DNA from: Exiguobacterium sp. s122
GTDB taxonomy: Bacteria; Bacillota; Bacilli; Exiguobacteriales; Exiguobacteriaceae
Length of the DNA stretch: 64,000 nt
Assembly (NCBI RefSeq): GCF_018618475.1
Contig: NZ_JACSMD010000001.1
Span: 1,922,001-1,986,000 of the forward strand
Direction of reading: 5' to 3'
A program made the translations under genes and the position numbers. Positions 24,657 through 32,442 of the stretch are shown in pieces (the stretch's first letter is position 1; every line of letters begins with the position of its first letter). The notes beneath the pieces are model-generated. The model searched no databases, was not told the origin of the DNA, and saw only the letters and a list, made by a program, of their open reading frames with translations.

Positions 24657-25028
24657 CTATCTTTGTTCCCAGGCGATCATGCCACCCGTCACGTCATACA
24701 CTTCCGTATAGCCGTGGTCACTCAATATTTGAGCAGCTACCGCACTTCGGTTGCCACTATGACAGATGAGGTATATCGGTTCATCTTTTTCATAAGGCAA
24801 ACCGACCGCATCCAATGAAGAAAGTGGTGCGTTCACCGCTCCCTCAATATGCCCCCCACTGTATTCATCTGTTTCGCGTACATCAATTAACGTCCTTCCT
24901 TCTTTTTTTAATTGTATTTTTAACGTGTCAACATCAATTTTAGTCACTTCCGTCTTATTCGACGTGAATAAAACGAGCAAGAGCGTACCAATCACTAAAA
25001 TCGATAAAAGAATGATAAGTTTCCGCAT
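24657..25028 (-). CDS. Membrane-anchored rhodanese-like protein
   Basis: A 123-residue protein: one N-terminal membrane helix (residues 3-21), then a single rhodanese domain with active-site C89 in CHSGNRS and the lead-in IDVRETDEYSGGHIEGA. The domain is probably outside the membrane. It would move sulfane sulfur between persulfides and acceptors. GGAGGG precedes the ATG at 25028 by 7 nt; an in-frame TTG upstream overlaps that SD. It is the first gene of the leftward sulfur unit (rhodanese-tauE). Confidence 0.88.
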   Translation of the reverse strand: MRKLIILLSILVIGTLLLVLFTSNKTEVTKIDVDTLKIQLKKEGRTLIDVRETDEYSGGHIEGAVNAPLSSLDAVGLPYEKDEPIYLICHSGNRSAVAAQILSDHGYTEVYDVTGGMIAWEQR

Positions 25029-25052
25029 AATTCTACCCTCCAATCTTTCTAC

Positions 25053-25086
25053 TTGCGCTCATTATACCTTAGGGGGTATATTTAAG
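25053..25086. promoter_or_regulatory. Divergent promoters with shared CsoR/CstR-like operator
   Basis: Perfect palindrome TATACC-TTAGGG-GGTATA (25063-25080), the form bound by CsoR-family repressors. It occupies the spacers of two divergent promoters: leftward TTGGCT-18-TATAAT (its -10 at 25061-25066) and rightward TTGCGC-18-TATATT (25077-25082). One bound tetramer would silence both sulfur units; a persulfide sensor (CstR) is the likely regulator by gene context. Confidence 0.7.
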
Positions 25087-25138
25087 CCAACGAAAGATTT
25101 TTGCCATTACATTTGATTCAAAAAAGGAGATTCAACAC

Positions 25139-25435
25139 ATGAAGACGATTACGACCACTGAACTTGAAGCGTTGCTCAAGGCCGATGAGACGATCAACTT
25201 GATTGACGTTCGCGAGACCGATGAATATGCCGGGGGCCATATCCAACAGGCGAAAAATGTCCCACTGTCTGAATTTGGGGAATACGTCGAAACGCTCGAC
25301 CGTTCAAAACCGATTCACGTCATTTGCGCAGCAGGCGGACGCAGCATGAACGCTTCCACTTATCTCGATTCGCTCGGCTTTGACGTCGTCAACGTCGACG
25401 GCGGCATGATGAGCTGGACGGGCAAAAGGATCTAA
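25139..25435 (+). CDS. Single-domain rhodanese
   Basis: A 98-residue cytosolic rhodanese with active-site C63 in CAAGGRS and DVRETDEYAGGHI at residues 23-35. It resembles stand-alone sulfur carriers such as YtwF. AAGGAG precedes the ATG by 9 nt. It is the first gene of the rightward unit, upstream of the persulfide dioxygenase-sulfurtransferase fusion, and probably delivers persulfide sulfur to or from it. Confidence 0.9.
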   Translation: MKTITTTELEALLKADETINLIDVRETDEYAGGHIQQAKNVPLSEFGEYVETLDRSKPIHVICAAGGRSMNASTYLDSLGFDVVNVDGGMMSWTGKRI

Positions 25436-25486
25436 CGCTCTTTTCGATTCATTTCAAAAACCACATTCATTCACAGTCAACACTTC

Positions 25487-25497
25487 TTAGGGGGTAT
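25487..25497 (+). promoter_or_regulatory. Repeat of the sulfur operator half-site at the cstB SD
   Basis: TTAGGGGGTAT is identical to the right half of the divergent operator (25069-25079) and here doubles as the SD of the fusion gene. The left half is not conserved, so it may be only an SD; repressor contact is possible. Confidence 0.3.
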
Positions 25498-25502
25498 TTC
25501 AC

Positions 25503-26903
25503 ATGTTATTACGTTATTTCTATGATGAAAAATTAGCACAGGCTTCATATATGGTCGGTTGTCAAATGACCGGCGAAGCAGTCGTCATCGACCCTGCTCG
25601 TAACATCACACCTTATTTGGAGGAAGCCGAAAAAGAAAGCATGAAAATCGTCGCTACGGCCGAGACACACATCCACGCCGACTTCGTCTCAGGCTCACTC
25701 GAGCTCGCCAAGCGCAACGGCTCGAAAGCATACTTGTCAGACGAGGGAGACGCTTCGTGGAAGTACGCGTTCGCGAAAGAGATCGACGCCCAGCTCGTCA
25801 AAGAAGGTGACACGTTCAACGTTGGTAACGTCATGCTCGAAGTCATGCACACACCCGGGCACACACCCGAACATATCTCGTTCTTGCTCTACGACCGGAA
25901 CCAGACGCAACCGATGGGGATCTTCACAGGCGACTTCGTCTTCGTCGGCGATATCGGTCGCCCTGACCTGCTCGAAGAGGCAGCCGGTGTGAAAGGCACG
26001 ACCGCCATCGGCGCCGAGCAAATGTTTGATTCGCTCAAGAAATTCAAAGCTCTCCCTGACTTCATCCAAGTCTGGCCGGGCCACGGTGCCGGCAGCGCTT
26101 GCGGAAAAGCGCTCGGCGCCATCCCAACGTCGACGGTTGGTTACGAGAAAGCGACGAACTGGGCGCTTCAAATGACAGACAAAGACGCGTTCATCAAAGA
26201 GTTGACGACGGACCAACCAGAGCCGCCGAACTACTTCGCGATGATGAAGAAAGTGAACAAAGACGGGATTCAAGTGACGAATACGCTCTCACGTCCAGAA
26301 TTCGCCGACACGGACCGTCTCGACGAGCTTGTGAATGAGACGCAAGTCATCGACACTCGGAGAGGCGAAGACTTTGCCAAAGGTCACGTCCCGGGCACCA
26401 TCAATATCCCGTACAACACAAAGTTCGTCTCATGGGCCGGCTGGCTCGTCAATTTCGATCAAGACATCACGCTCATCACGAGTGCGGACGACGTCGAGCA
26501 AGTTCAAACTGACTTGCAATCAATCGGCATGGACAAGCTCCGCTACATCGTTCCCGTCGAAGAGCTCGGTCAAGAGCTGTTGACGGAGACGTACACGGAC
26601 GTGACAGCCGAGCAAGCCATCGAATCTGCAGAAAAAGGTGACGTCTTCGTCCTCGACGTCCGGAATGCGACAGAATGGAATGCGAGCCATTACGAGAAAG
26701 CCGAGCGCATCTTGCTTGGTAAACTCGCACGCGACCACAAGGGACTTCCAACCGATCAGACGATTGCCGTCCACTGTGCATCCGGCGTCCGTTCACGGAT
26801 GGCTGCGAGTGTCCTTCAATCGCTCGGCTACAAGGATATTCAAAACATCCTCGGTGGCTACGGTGCGATGAAGACGGTCCTCAATGCAGCACAAATTCGC
26901 TAA
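25503..26903 (+). CDS. cstB: Persulfide dioxygenase-sulfurtransferase fusion (CstB-like)
   Basis: A 466-residue, three-domain protein. An MBL-fold persulfide dioxygenase (residues 1-240) has H56, H58, D60 in THIHADF, H116/H120 in MHTPGH and D143, plus a cysteine C200 in GAGSACGK that matches the conserved dioxygenase cysteine of staphylococcal CstB. A degenerate rhodanese domain (about 275-350) has LITSADD instead of a cysteine loop. An active rhodanese (about 365-466) has C425 in CASGVRS. CstB oxidises low-molecular-weight persulfides to thiosulfate with non-heme iron. The gene is 67 nt after the rhodanese, under the CsoR/CstR-like operator. A cstR gene and a sulfide:quinone oxidoreductase are absent from the window. 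Confidence 0.9.
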   Translation: MLLRYFYDEKLAQASYMVGCQMTGEAVVIDPARNITPYLEEAEKESMKIVATAETHIHADFVSGSLELAKRNGSKAYLSDEGDASWKYAFAKEIDAQLVKEGDTFNVGNVMLEVMHTPGHTPEHISFLLYDRNQTQPMGIFTGDFVFVGDIGRPDLLEEAAGVKGTTAIGAEQMFDSLKKFKALPDFIQVWPGHGAGSACGKALGAIPTSTVGYEKATNWALQMTDKDAFIKELTTDQPEPPNYFAMMKKVNKDGIQVTNTLSRPEFADTDRLDELVNETQVIDTRRGEDFAKGHVPGTINIPYNTKFVSWAGWLVNFDQDITLITSADDVEQVQTDLQSIGMDKLRYIVPVEELGQELLTETYTDVTAEQAIESAEKGDVFVLDVRNATEWNASHYEKAERILLGKLARDHKGLPTDQTIAVHCASGVRSRMAASVLQSLGYKDIQNILGGYGAMKTVLNAAQIR

Positions 26904-26925
26904 TGCTATACTACAAACAAACAAA

Positions 26926-26955
26926 GAAAGCGCCCATTCGTCTGGGCGCTTTTTC
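26926..26955 (+). terminator. Terminator of the rightward sulfur unit
   Basis: AAAGCGCCCA / TGGGCGCTTTTT stem with a 5-nt loop. Confidence 0.88.
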
Positions 26956-26970
26956 ACTAGGAGGGATGAT

Positions 26971-28089
26971 GTGTTTGCCATCGGTCCATTAAATATCCGG
27001 CTCGACCTGCTCGTCTTCATGGCCAGCCTACTCTTGTTATACATCGGCTTCAGAAAAATCGGATTGTCGGAAAAAGAACGTGACGCCGTCCTCGGCACGT
27101 GGTTCGCCGGCTTCCTCGCTTGGAAAGGCAGCGCCGTCTTGATCGGCCTCGTCTCGACCGGTAGCCCGACACTCGCCTTATACGCCACTGGCGGGAACTG
27201 GTCAATCGCCATCGCCGCACTCGTCACCGGACTGTTCGTCTTTCGGCTCGACAAGCAGCTTTACGGCTATTGGACGTTGTCCGGTCTTGTCTTATGGTTC
27301 GGAATGACGCTCGCCGTTCCGCGTTACGCCGCGCTCCCCCTTTTTGCTTCACTCCAACCGCTCCATCTATACACGGCCGGGCTCATCGTCGTGTTGATGC
27401 TGTTGACGTGGCGTTGGATGCGGACGCCGTCGCGCGGTTCGCTCATCTGGACGTTCGCCGGCGCGATGCTCATCTGGGTGTTGCGTGAGGGCGCGACCGG
27501 GACGTGGCATATGGGGGCGCTCGGATTGTTCATCGGTCTAGTCGTGCTTGCGACGACCCTTGCCCGCCCCACGCGAAAAGCCGTCCAACTCACACTCGGC
27601 ATCGTCGTCGCGCTCGCCATCATCAATGCGAGTCTGCCCGACCAGACACCGACGCTCGAGGCGACCGAGACGATCGGATTGAACATCGGTCAAGTGCCCC
27701 CGGACTTCGAATTGAAACGAACAGACGGCAGTACGTTCCGATTGGAAGACTTGCGCGGACAACGCGTCGTCCTCAACTTTTGGGCGTCGTGGTGTCCTCC
27801 ATGTCGCGCTGAGATGCCCGACATGGCCGGATTCGCCCGCTCGAACGATGAGGTGACGATCGTCGCTGTGAATACGACGACGAGTGAACGAGATGTCGAA
27901 GACGCCACATCGTTCGTCGCCCCGTATGAAGAAGCGTTCGAAGTCGTCTATGATCAAGACGGTGCCGTTTCGAACGGCTACCGCATTCAAGCGATGCCGA
28001 CGACGTACGTGCTCGATGAGTCCGGTGTCATCACCGCAAAACAGTTCGGTGCCATCGACAGAGCGTGGCTCGATGCTCGGACAAAATAA
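26971..28089 (+). CDS. Integral-membrane TlpA/ResA-like thioredoxin protein
   Basis: A 372-residue fusion. The first about 220 residues are hydrophobic with six or seven predicted helices. The opening FAIGPLNIRLDLLV faintly recalls prolipoprotein diacylglyceryl transferase, which is only a resemblance. The C-terminal 140 residues are a TlpA/ResA thioredoxin domain with WCPPC (C275, C278) and the cis-proline in AMPTTYVLDE. The domain probably faces outside and reduces disulfides in exported proteins such as apocytochrome c or sulfur-cluster partners. Start is the GTG at 26971, 6 nt after AGGAGGG; a longer in-frame ORF runs through the upstream terminator and is not credible. Confidence 0.83.
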   Translation: MFAIGPLNIRLDLLVFMASLLLLYIGFRKIGLSEKERDAVLGTWFAGFLAWKGSAVLIGLVSTGSPTLALYATGGNWSIAIAALVTGLFVFRLDKQLYGYWTLSGLVLWFGMTLAVPRYAALPLFASLQPLHLYTAGLIVVLMLLTWRWMRTPSRGSLIWTFAGAMLIWVLREGATGTWHMGALGLFIGLVVLATTLARPTRKAVQLTLGIVVALAIINASLPDQTPTLEATETIGLNIGQVPPDFELKRTDGSTFRLEDLRGQRVVLNFWASWCPPCRAEMPDMAGFARSNDEVTIVAVNTTTSERDVEDATSFVAPYEEAFEVVYDQDGAVSNGYRIQAMPTTYVLDESGVITAKQFGAIDRAWLDARTK

Positions 28090-28117
28090 ATACCGCCAAA
28101 AAATTGGCGGTATTTTC
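28087..28117. terminator. Bidirectional terminator
   Basis: AATACCGCCAA / TTGGCGGTATT stem with a short A-rich loop, between converging genes. Confidence 0.8.
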
Positions 28118-28865
28118 AGTGCTTCAAATAGCCTTGTGCTTTTAAGAAATCCTTGACGTCAAGTCGCGTTGGCTTCGACAGCATCCGTCCCATCTGAGCA
28201 GTCCATGTGTCGTCCCGGCGATTCGACCCGCGCGCCGCATAGTAACCGTGAATCGTCTCGTCATAATGTGACAGTTGCCGTTTCAGTTCGGCCGGGTCAA
28301 GTTCATATGTATTCTCGTGGTAGACGTGTTCAAATGGCAAGCGCGGCTTCTGGTCCTCGACGTGGGCGGGGACACCGACCGCGAGCCCGAACAGTGGCAG
28401 CACTCGCTCCGGTAGGCCGAGCAACTCTTTCACAGCGAACATATCGTTCCGAATCCCGCCGATGTAACAGATGCCGAGCCCCATTGATTCCGCGGCGACA
28501 ACCGCATTCTGTGAGGCGAGCGCCGCATCGATGACGGCGACGAGAAGCTTCTCATCTGTCTCGAGCGTCCCGGCCACTTCAGCATCACGCATGTCTCCAA
28601 TCACCTCATGGCGATACAAGTCGGCACAAAAGACGAAGAAGTGCCCGTTGTTCATCACATAGTTTTGGTTACCCGCAATCTCGGCAAGCCGTGCCTTCTT
28701 TTCCGAATCGGTCACACCAATGATGGAATAGGCCTGGATGAAGCTCGACGTCGAGGCACGTTGAGCACTCTCGACAATGAGTCGAATTTGTTCGTCGGTC
28801 AAACGCTCGTCCGTGAAGGAGCGGACAGAACGGTGGTTCAATAACGTTTCGATGATTTGGTTCAT
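28116..28865 (-). CDS. Oxygen-insensitive NADPH nitroreductase / FMN reductase (NfrA-type)
   Basis: A 249-residue nitroreductase-family flavoprotein. It has NHRSVRSFTDERL at the N-terminus (FMN phosphate binding) and GLGICYIGGIRND and FGLAVGVPAH near residues 125 and 165, matching NfsA/NfrA1. It reduces nitro compounds, quinones or FMN with NADPH. Start at 28865: AAGGGGGAA lies 5 nt upstream, while the longer ORF overlaps the neighbouring gene. The SD is complementary over 9 nt to a loop of the candidate sRNA at 62.65-62.98 kb. Confidence 0.9.
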   Translation of the reverse strand: MNQIIETLLNHRSVRSFTDERLTDEQIRLIVESAQRASTSSFIQAYSIIGVTDSEKKARLAEIAGNQNYVMNNGHFFVFCADLYRHEVIGDMRDAEVAGTLETDEKLLVAVIDAALASQNAVVAAESMGLGICYIGGIRNDMFAVKELLGLPERVLPLFGLAVGVPAHVEDQKPRLPFEHVYHENTYELDPAELKRQLSHYDETIHGYYAARGSNRRDDTWTAQMGRMLSKPTRLDVKDFLKAQGYLKH

Positions 28866-28927
28866 GAAGATTCCCCCTTTTGTCTTATCTTGGCATAGAG
28901 GAAAGGCTTCCGACAATTTTAGAGACT

Positions 28928-29614
28928 TCATTCTATTTTCGAGATGATCCACGGTAACCATAAAACGGGCTCCGTCCCCACCTCTTCTTGATTACTATAT
29001 GCACAATAGCGTTCCGCCTCTTTAAGCGTTGGAATGAAGCCGTGCTCATTCAATTGGAACGAGAACCGTTCGGCGAAGTCACGCTCTAGCCCATTGCATA
29101 AATACGAATGAAACGTACCGTCCTCATATCCGAGCACTTCATAACCGAGAGATCGTCCAAGCGGCTCGTCGTGTTCACGTTGCAAAATGAACCGCTCGAC
29201 GCCGTACTGCTCGGGATGGTCCCCAACTTGTCCTTCCGCTAAAAAGTTAGCGACATAAGGTTCAGGTAGTTTCAGCTCGATAATGTCGAGTTCGATGTGG
29301 GCGAAGAAGCGATCCCGAAACATCTTGGCGAGTTCAATCGTCTGAAACGTTTGAGGATATCCGAGTTCTCCCCTCTCGTGAAACACCTCCACCCATTCCA
29401 TGAGCAGGAGGAAGTCTTCCTCGCTGAGTCGCAATCGTTCTCGATACGCCTCCTTCCTACGTTTCGACGTCCCCCAAAGCACATCAAGCGTAGGGTGTTG
29501 CTCACAAATACATGCGCTCGCCGACTGCACGAACTCCGGAATCCGTTGCTCGTCCATGAAGTCCGCTCGTTTGGTCCGTTCGATCAGCAAGTATCCTCCA
29601 CTCCTCATCTTCAT
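28928..29614 (-). CDS. Protein of unknown function
   Basis: About 228 residues, soluble, acidic, with many aromatic residues. There is no signal peptide, membrane helix or motif that I recognise. A helical N-terminal half (RLRLSEEDFLLLMEWVEVFHERGEL, about residues 60-84) is followed by a mixed region. It lies between nitroreductase (62 nt downstream, same strand) and catalase. The SD GGAGGTGAAGAG precedes the ATG at 29614, which was preferred over two upstream in-frame codons. The good SD and typical codon use support a real gene, but nothing supports a function. Confidence 0.6.
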   Translation of the reverse strand: MKMRSGGYLLIERTKRADFMDEQRIPEFVQSASACICEQHPTLDVLWGTSKRRKEAYRERLRLSEEDFLLLMEWVEVFHERGELGYPQTFQTIELAKMFRDRFFAHIELDIIELKLPEPYVANFLAEGQVGDHPEQYGVERFILQREHDEPLGRSLGYEVLGYEDGTFHSYLCNGLERDFAERFSFQLNEHGFIPTLKEAERYCAYSNQEEVGTEPVLWLPWIISKIE

Positions 29615-29642
29615 CTCTTCACCTCCACTATTTAATATACGC

Positions 29643-29673
29643 AAAAAAAAGCAGAGCGCAAACGCGCCCTGCT
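29643..29673 (-). terminator. Terminator of katA
   Basis: On the minus strand, GCAGGGCGC / GCGCTCTGC stem with a 4-nt loop, followed by eight T. Confidence 0.88.
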
Positions 29674-29681
29674 CCTCCTAC

Positions 29682-31151
29682 TTATTCTGTCACTTGGCTC
29701 AAGAACGGTGTGATGTCGACGTTCAACTCTTTCGAGAGACGCTCGCCGAGGTCACGGTCGGCCCGATAGAAGTTACAAATCAAGAGAAGAACCGTCTTCT
29801 CGTGACGAACTTCTTTGATGTGGGCGACGAGGTTACGGACGAGGCCATCTTTCTCTTCTTGCGAGTAACGACGGTACACTTCGCCTGCTTGTCCGAAGTC
29901 GTTCGTCTTCTCGATCTTTTGACGACCGGCTACGCCATTGAGCGGTTGCTCTTGTTCAATATAAGCAGCATCCGGTCTCGGTGTGTCTTCATAACGGTTC
30001 GGTTCGTAGTTTACGGTGCTCGTCTGTTGCTTGAACGGCATCGCCCCATCACGCTGGTTGTTCGACACTTGGGCGAACGGGCAGTTGATTGGGAGTTGAA
30101 GATAGTTCGCACCAATGCGGTAACGTTGTGTATCTGAATACGAGAAGAGACGCCCTTGAAGCATCTTATCTTCAGACGGTTGAATCCCTGGGACGAGGAC
30201 GCCTGGGTTGAATCCGACCGATTCCGTCTCAGCAAAGTAGTTGTCGACGTTTTTGTTCAATGTCATCGTTCCGACGAGTTGATACGGGATGACGTCTTCG
30301 AACCAGTCTTTTGTCGCATCGAGCGGATCGAAGTCGAAGTTGTCCATATCGGCCGGATCGAGAATTTGAACGTAGAGGTCCCATTCAGGGAAGTCACCTT
30401 CTTCGATGGCGTTGAACAAGTCACGTGTCGCATGGTTGAAGTCTTCCGCTTGCACTTTCGCCGCTTCTTCCATCGACAAGTTTTTAATCCCTTGTTTCGG
30501 GACCCAACGGAGTTTTATGTACACCGTGTTCCCAAATTCATTGACCCATTTGAACGAGTGGACAGACGAACCGCGCATATGGCGATAAGACGCCGGGATT
30601 CCCTCATCACTGAACAAATGTATGAGCATGCTCGTCGACTCCGGTGTGAGCGACATGAAGTCGAAGAAACGGTCCGGGTCTTGAAGGTTTGTCCGTGGGT
30701 CCGGCTTGAGTGAGTGAATCACGTCCGGGAATTTGATGGCGTCACGAATGAAGAAGACCGGCAAGTTGTTTCCGACGAAGTCGTAGTTTCCTTCTTCCGT
30801 GTAGAACTTGACGGAAAACCCACGTGGGTCACGGAGCGTCTCAGGCGATCCGAGTCCGTGGATAACGGTTGAGAAACGAGCGAACACTGGCGTCTCTTGT
30901 CCTTCTTCTTGCAAGAATTTGGCTTTTGTATAACGTTTCATGCTATTTTTAACTTTGAAGACACCATGAGCTCCAGCTCCACGGGCGTGAACGACACGCT
31001 CTGGCACGCGCTCACGGTCAAAGTGGGCGAGTTTTTCGATAAGTTGATAGTCTTCGAGAAGCGTCGGGCCACGACGACCCGCAGTGATGGAATTGGCGTT
31101 ATCCCCGATTGGGACGCCTTGGTTAGTAGTTAAACGGCGATGTTGATCCAT
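29682..31151 (-). CDS. katA: Monofunctional haem catalase
   Basis: A 489-residue clade-3-size catalase. The catalytic His lies in RVPERVVHARGAGAHG (about residues 49-64), the distal Asn in YDFVGNNLPVFFIRD, and the proximal haem Tyr in RLFSYSDTQRYRIG. It converts H2O2 to water and oxygen in the cytoplasm. AGGAGG lies 7 nt before the ATG. Two PerR/Fur-type boxes flank the promoter, so peroxide-responsive, metal-dependent repression is expected. The gene is monocistronic. Confidence 0.97.
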   Translation of the reverse strand: MDQHRRLTTNQGVPIGDNANSITAGRRGPTLLEDYQLIEKLAHFDRERVPERVVHARGAGAHGVFKVKNSMKRYTKAKFLQEEGQETPVFARFSTVIHGLGSPETLRDPRGFSVKFYTEEGNYDFVGNNLPVFFIRDAIKFPDVIHSLKPDPRTNLQDPDRFFDFMSLTPESTSMLIHLFSDEGIPASYRHMRGSSVHSFKWVNEFGNTVYIKLRWVPKQGIKNLSMEEAAKVQAEDFNHATRDLFNAIEEGDFPEWDLYVQILDPADMDNFDFDPLDATKDWFEDVIPYQLVGTMTLNKNVDNYFAETESVGFNPGVLVPGIQPSEDKMLQGRLFSYSDTQRYRIGANYLQLPINCPFAQVSNNQRDGAMPFKQQTSTVNYEPNRYEDTPRPDAAYIEQEQPLNGVAGRQKIEKTNDFGQAGEVYRRYSQEEKDGLVRNLVAHIKEVRHEKTVLLLICNFYRADRDLGERLSKELNVDITPFLSQVTE

Positions 31152-31166
31152 ATTATTGCCTCCTCT

Positions 31167-31181
31167 TTATAATCATTCTTA
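31167..31181 (-). promoter_or_regulatory. PerR-like box 1 (katA leader)
   Basis: TTATAATCATTCTTA matches the PerR consensus TTATAATNATTATAA at 12 of 14 defined positions and lies between the -10 and the SD of katA. Confidence 0.6.
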
Positions 31182-31189
31182 CAAAATCA

Positions 31190-31218
31190 ATAATATAAAA
31201 AGATAATAATTATTACAA
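31190..31218 (-). promoter_or_regulatory. katA promoter with PerR/Fur-like box 2
   Basis: On the minus strand, TTGTAA (31213-31218) and TATTAT (31190-31195) are separated by 17 nt. The site AGATAATAATTATTA (31201-31215, plus strand) matches both PerR and Fur consensus at 12 of 14 positions and covers the spacer and part of the -35. Box 1 lies downstream, so two dimers could block transcription. Confidence 0.65.
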
Positions 31219-31220
31219 AT

Positions 31221-31254
31221 AAAACAGCTCGATTCTAATCGAACTGTTTTGAAA
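31221..31254 (-). terminator. Terminator of the DUF2238-like gene
   Basis: On the minus strand, AACAGTTCGATT / ATCGAGCTGTT stem followed by a T-rich tail; it abuts the katA promoter. Confidence 0.7.
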
Positions 31255-31260
31255 GCGTTA

Positions 31261-31839
31261 TCAAGAATTCGTTTTCGACTGATCTTTTCGATGCAGTTCG
31301 GTCACGAAAAAGGCCGCTAACATCCCACCGAACGAGCCAGCGATGATATCGATCATCGTATCGTCGTTGCCGTTCCCTTGCATCGTCGTGTTCAAGACGA
31401 GATCGGACGTGAATTCGTACATCTCCCAAAGCGCCGCCCCTGCCATCGCAAAGACGACGATATAGACGAAGAGAAATCGTTTCGGCATCTCTAACCGGAT
31501 GTCGTCATCGAGTCGGCTAAAGAAGTCATACCCGAGAAACGCGATGAATATGCCGCTCAATACGTGCAGGAATGTGTCCCACCACCCGTTCGCGTATAGG
31601 CCGACAATGGAACCTAAATACTGCGAGGCGAACAGGAACAAGATATAGGCGACTTTCAACTTGGCATCGAACGTGATCTTGAACGTTTTCTCGAGGATAA
31701 ATGGAATTAGCCCGGACACAATCCCTGCAGCAGCGACACTCGCATCGAACCACGCTTCTTCAATGACCGACGCGACAAGAATAATCCCCATGAACAATAC
31801 AAATCCGAACTCCAACATCCGTCCACGTGCCCATTGCAT
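31261..31839 (-). CDS. DUF2238/YjdF-like integral membrane protein
   Basis: About 192 residues with six predicted helices. The pattern NGWWDTFLHVLSGI, LWEMYEFTSD and DDTMIDIIAGSFGG (conserved D, H, E, D) is the signature of the DUF2238 (YjdF) family, which may be a membrane metalloenzyme; its function is unknown. Start at 31839 was chosen for AAGAAGG 8 nt upstream; an upstream GTG extension is hydrophilic and has no SD. Monocistronic. Confidence 0.7.
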   Translation of the reverse strand: MQWARGRMLEFGFVLFMGIILVASVIEEAWFDASVAAAGIVSGLIPFILEKTFKITFDAKLKVAYILFLFASQYLGSIVGLYANGWWDTFLHVLSGIFIAFLGYDFFSRLDDDIRLEMPKRFLFVYIVVFAMAGAALWEMYEFTSDLVLNTTMQGNGNDDTMIDIIAGSFGGMLAAFFVTELHRKDQSKTNS

Positions 31840-31986
31840 ACGAAACGCCTTCTTTCTATTCGAAGTCTCAGTTTCTGTTTCCCGTTTTTTACATAGCCAG
31901 AACAAATTTGATTCGAAATTCACGCTTTTGTCGGATTGCGCATTTTAAAACGGACGCCATACTAAAGAAAAAGGAGTGTGACGAAT

Positions 31987-32406
31987 ATGCCCATCAATCC
32001 ATATTTAAACTTCAACGGAAACTGTCGAGAAGCCGTCTTGTTTTACGCCGATGTATTCGACTATCCGAATCCCGAGATCATGCCGTTCGGTGCCCAGCCC
32101 GGTCCAGACGGGAACCCGGTGCCACCTGAGCTGGCCGAGCTCGTCCTTCATGCTCGCCTCGTCGTGCACGGGACGTCGCTCATGTTCTCTGATTCGATGC
32201 CGGACGGTCCTGTCACGTTTGGCCAGAACATCACGCTTGCCGTCTTGACTCGTGATCTCGAGGCTATTCGTCGCGAGTTCGACGCACTCGCAGTCGGCGG
32301 ACGCGTGTTGATGCCGCTCCAAGAGACGTTTTGGAGCAAGGCGTACGGCACCGTCGAAGACCGATTCGGCGTCCAGTGGCAGTTCAGTTATGAACCCGAA
32401 GCATAA
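31987..32406 (+). CDS. VOC-superfamily (PhnB/glyoxalase-like) protein
   Basis: A 139-residue protein of the PhnB-like branch: INPYLNFNGNCREAVLFYADVF at the N-terminus (residues 3-24), central LVLHARLVVHGTSLMFSD, and the C-terminal EDRFGVQWQFSYE. Members of this branch are often small stress or resistance proteins with unknown substrates; the repeated beta-alpha-beta units would form a metal or ligand pocket. The ATG at 31987 follows AAGGAG by about 10 nt; a GTG three codons earlier is too close to it. Confidence 0.85.
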   Translation: MPINPYLNFNGNCREAVLFYADVFDYPNPEIMPFGAQPGPDGNPVPPELAELVLHARLVVHGTSLMFSDSMPDGPVTFGQNITLAVLTRDLEAIRREFDALAVGGRVLMPLQETFWSKAYGTVEDRFGVQWQFSYEPEA

Positions 32407-32442
32407 AAAAAAAGTCCCATCGCATTCGCGATGGGGCTGTAT
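32404..32442. terminator. Bidirectional terminator
   Basis: AGTCCCATCGC / GCGATGGGGCT stem with a 4-nt loop; on the minus strand it is followed by nine T and serves the yqeM end. Confidence 0.85.

Noticed and set aside
26884-26970. 29-codon extension of the TlpA-like gene
   Set aside because: It crosses the cstB end and its terminator; GTG at 26971 has an excellent SD.
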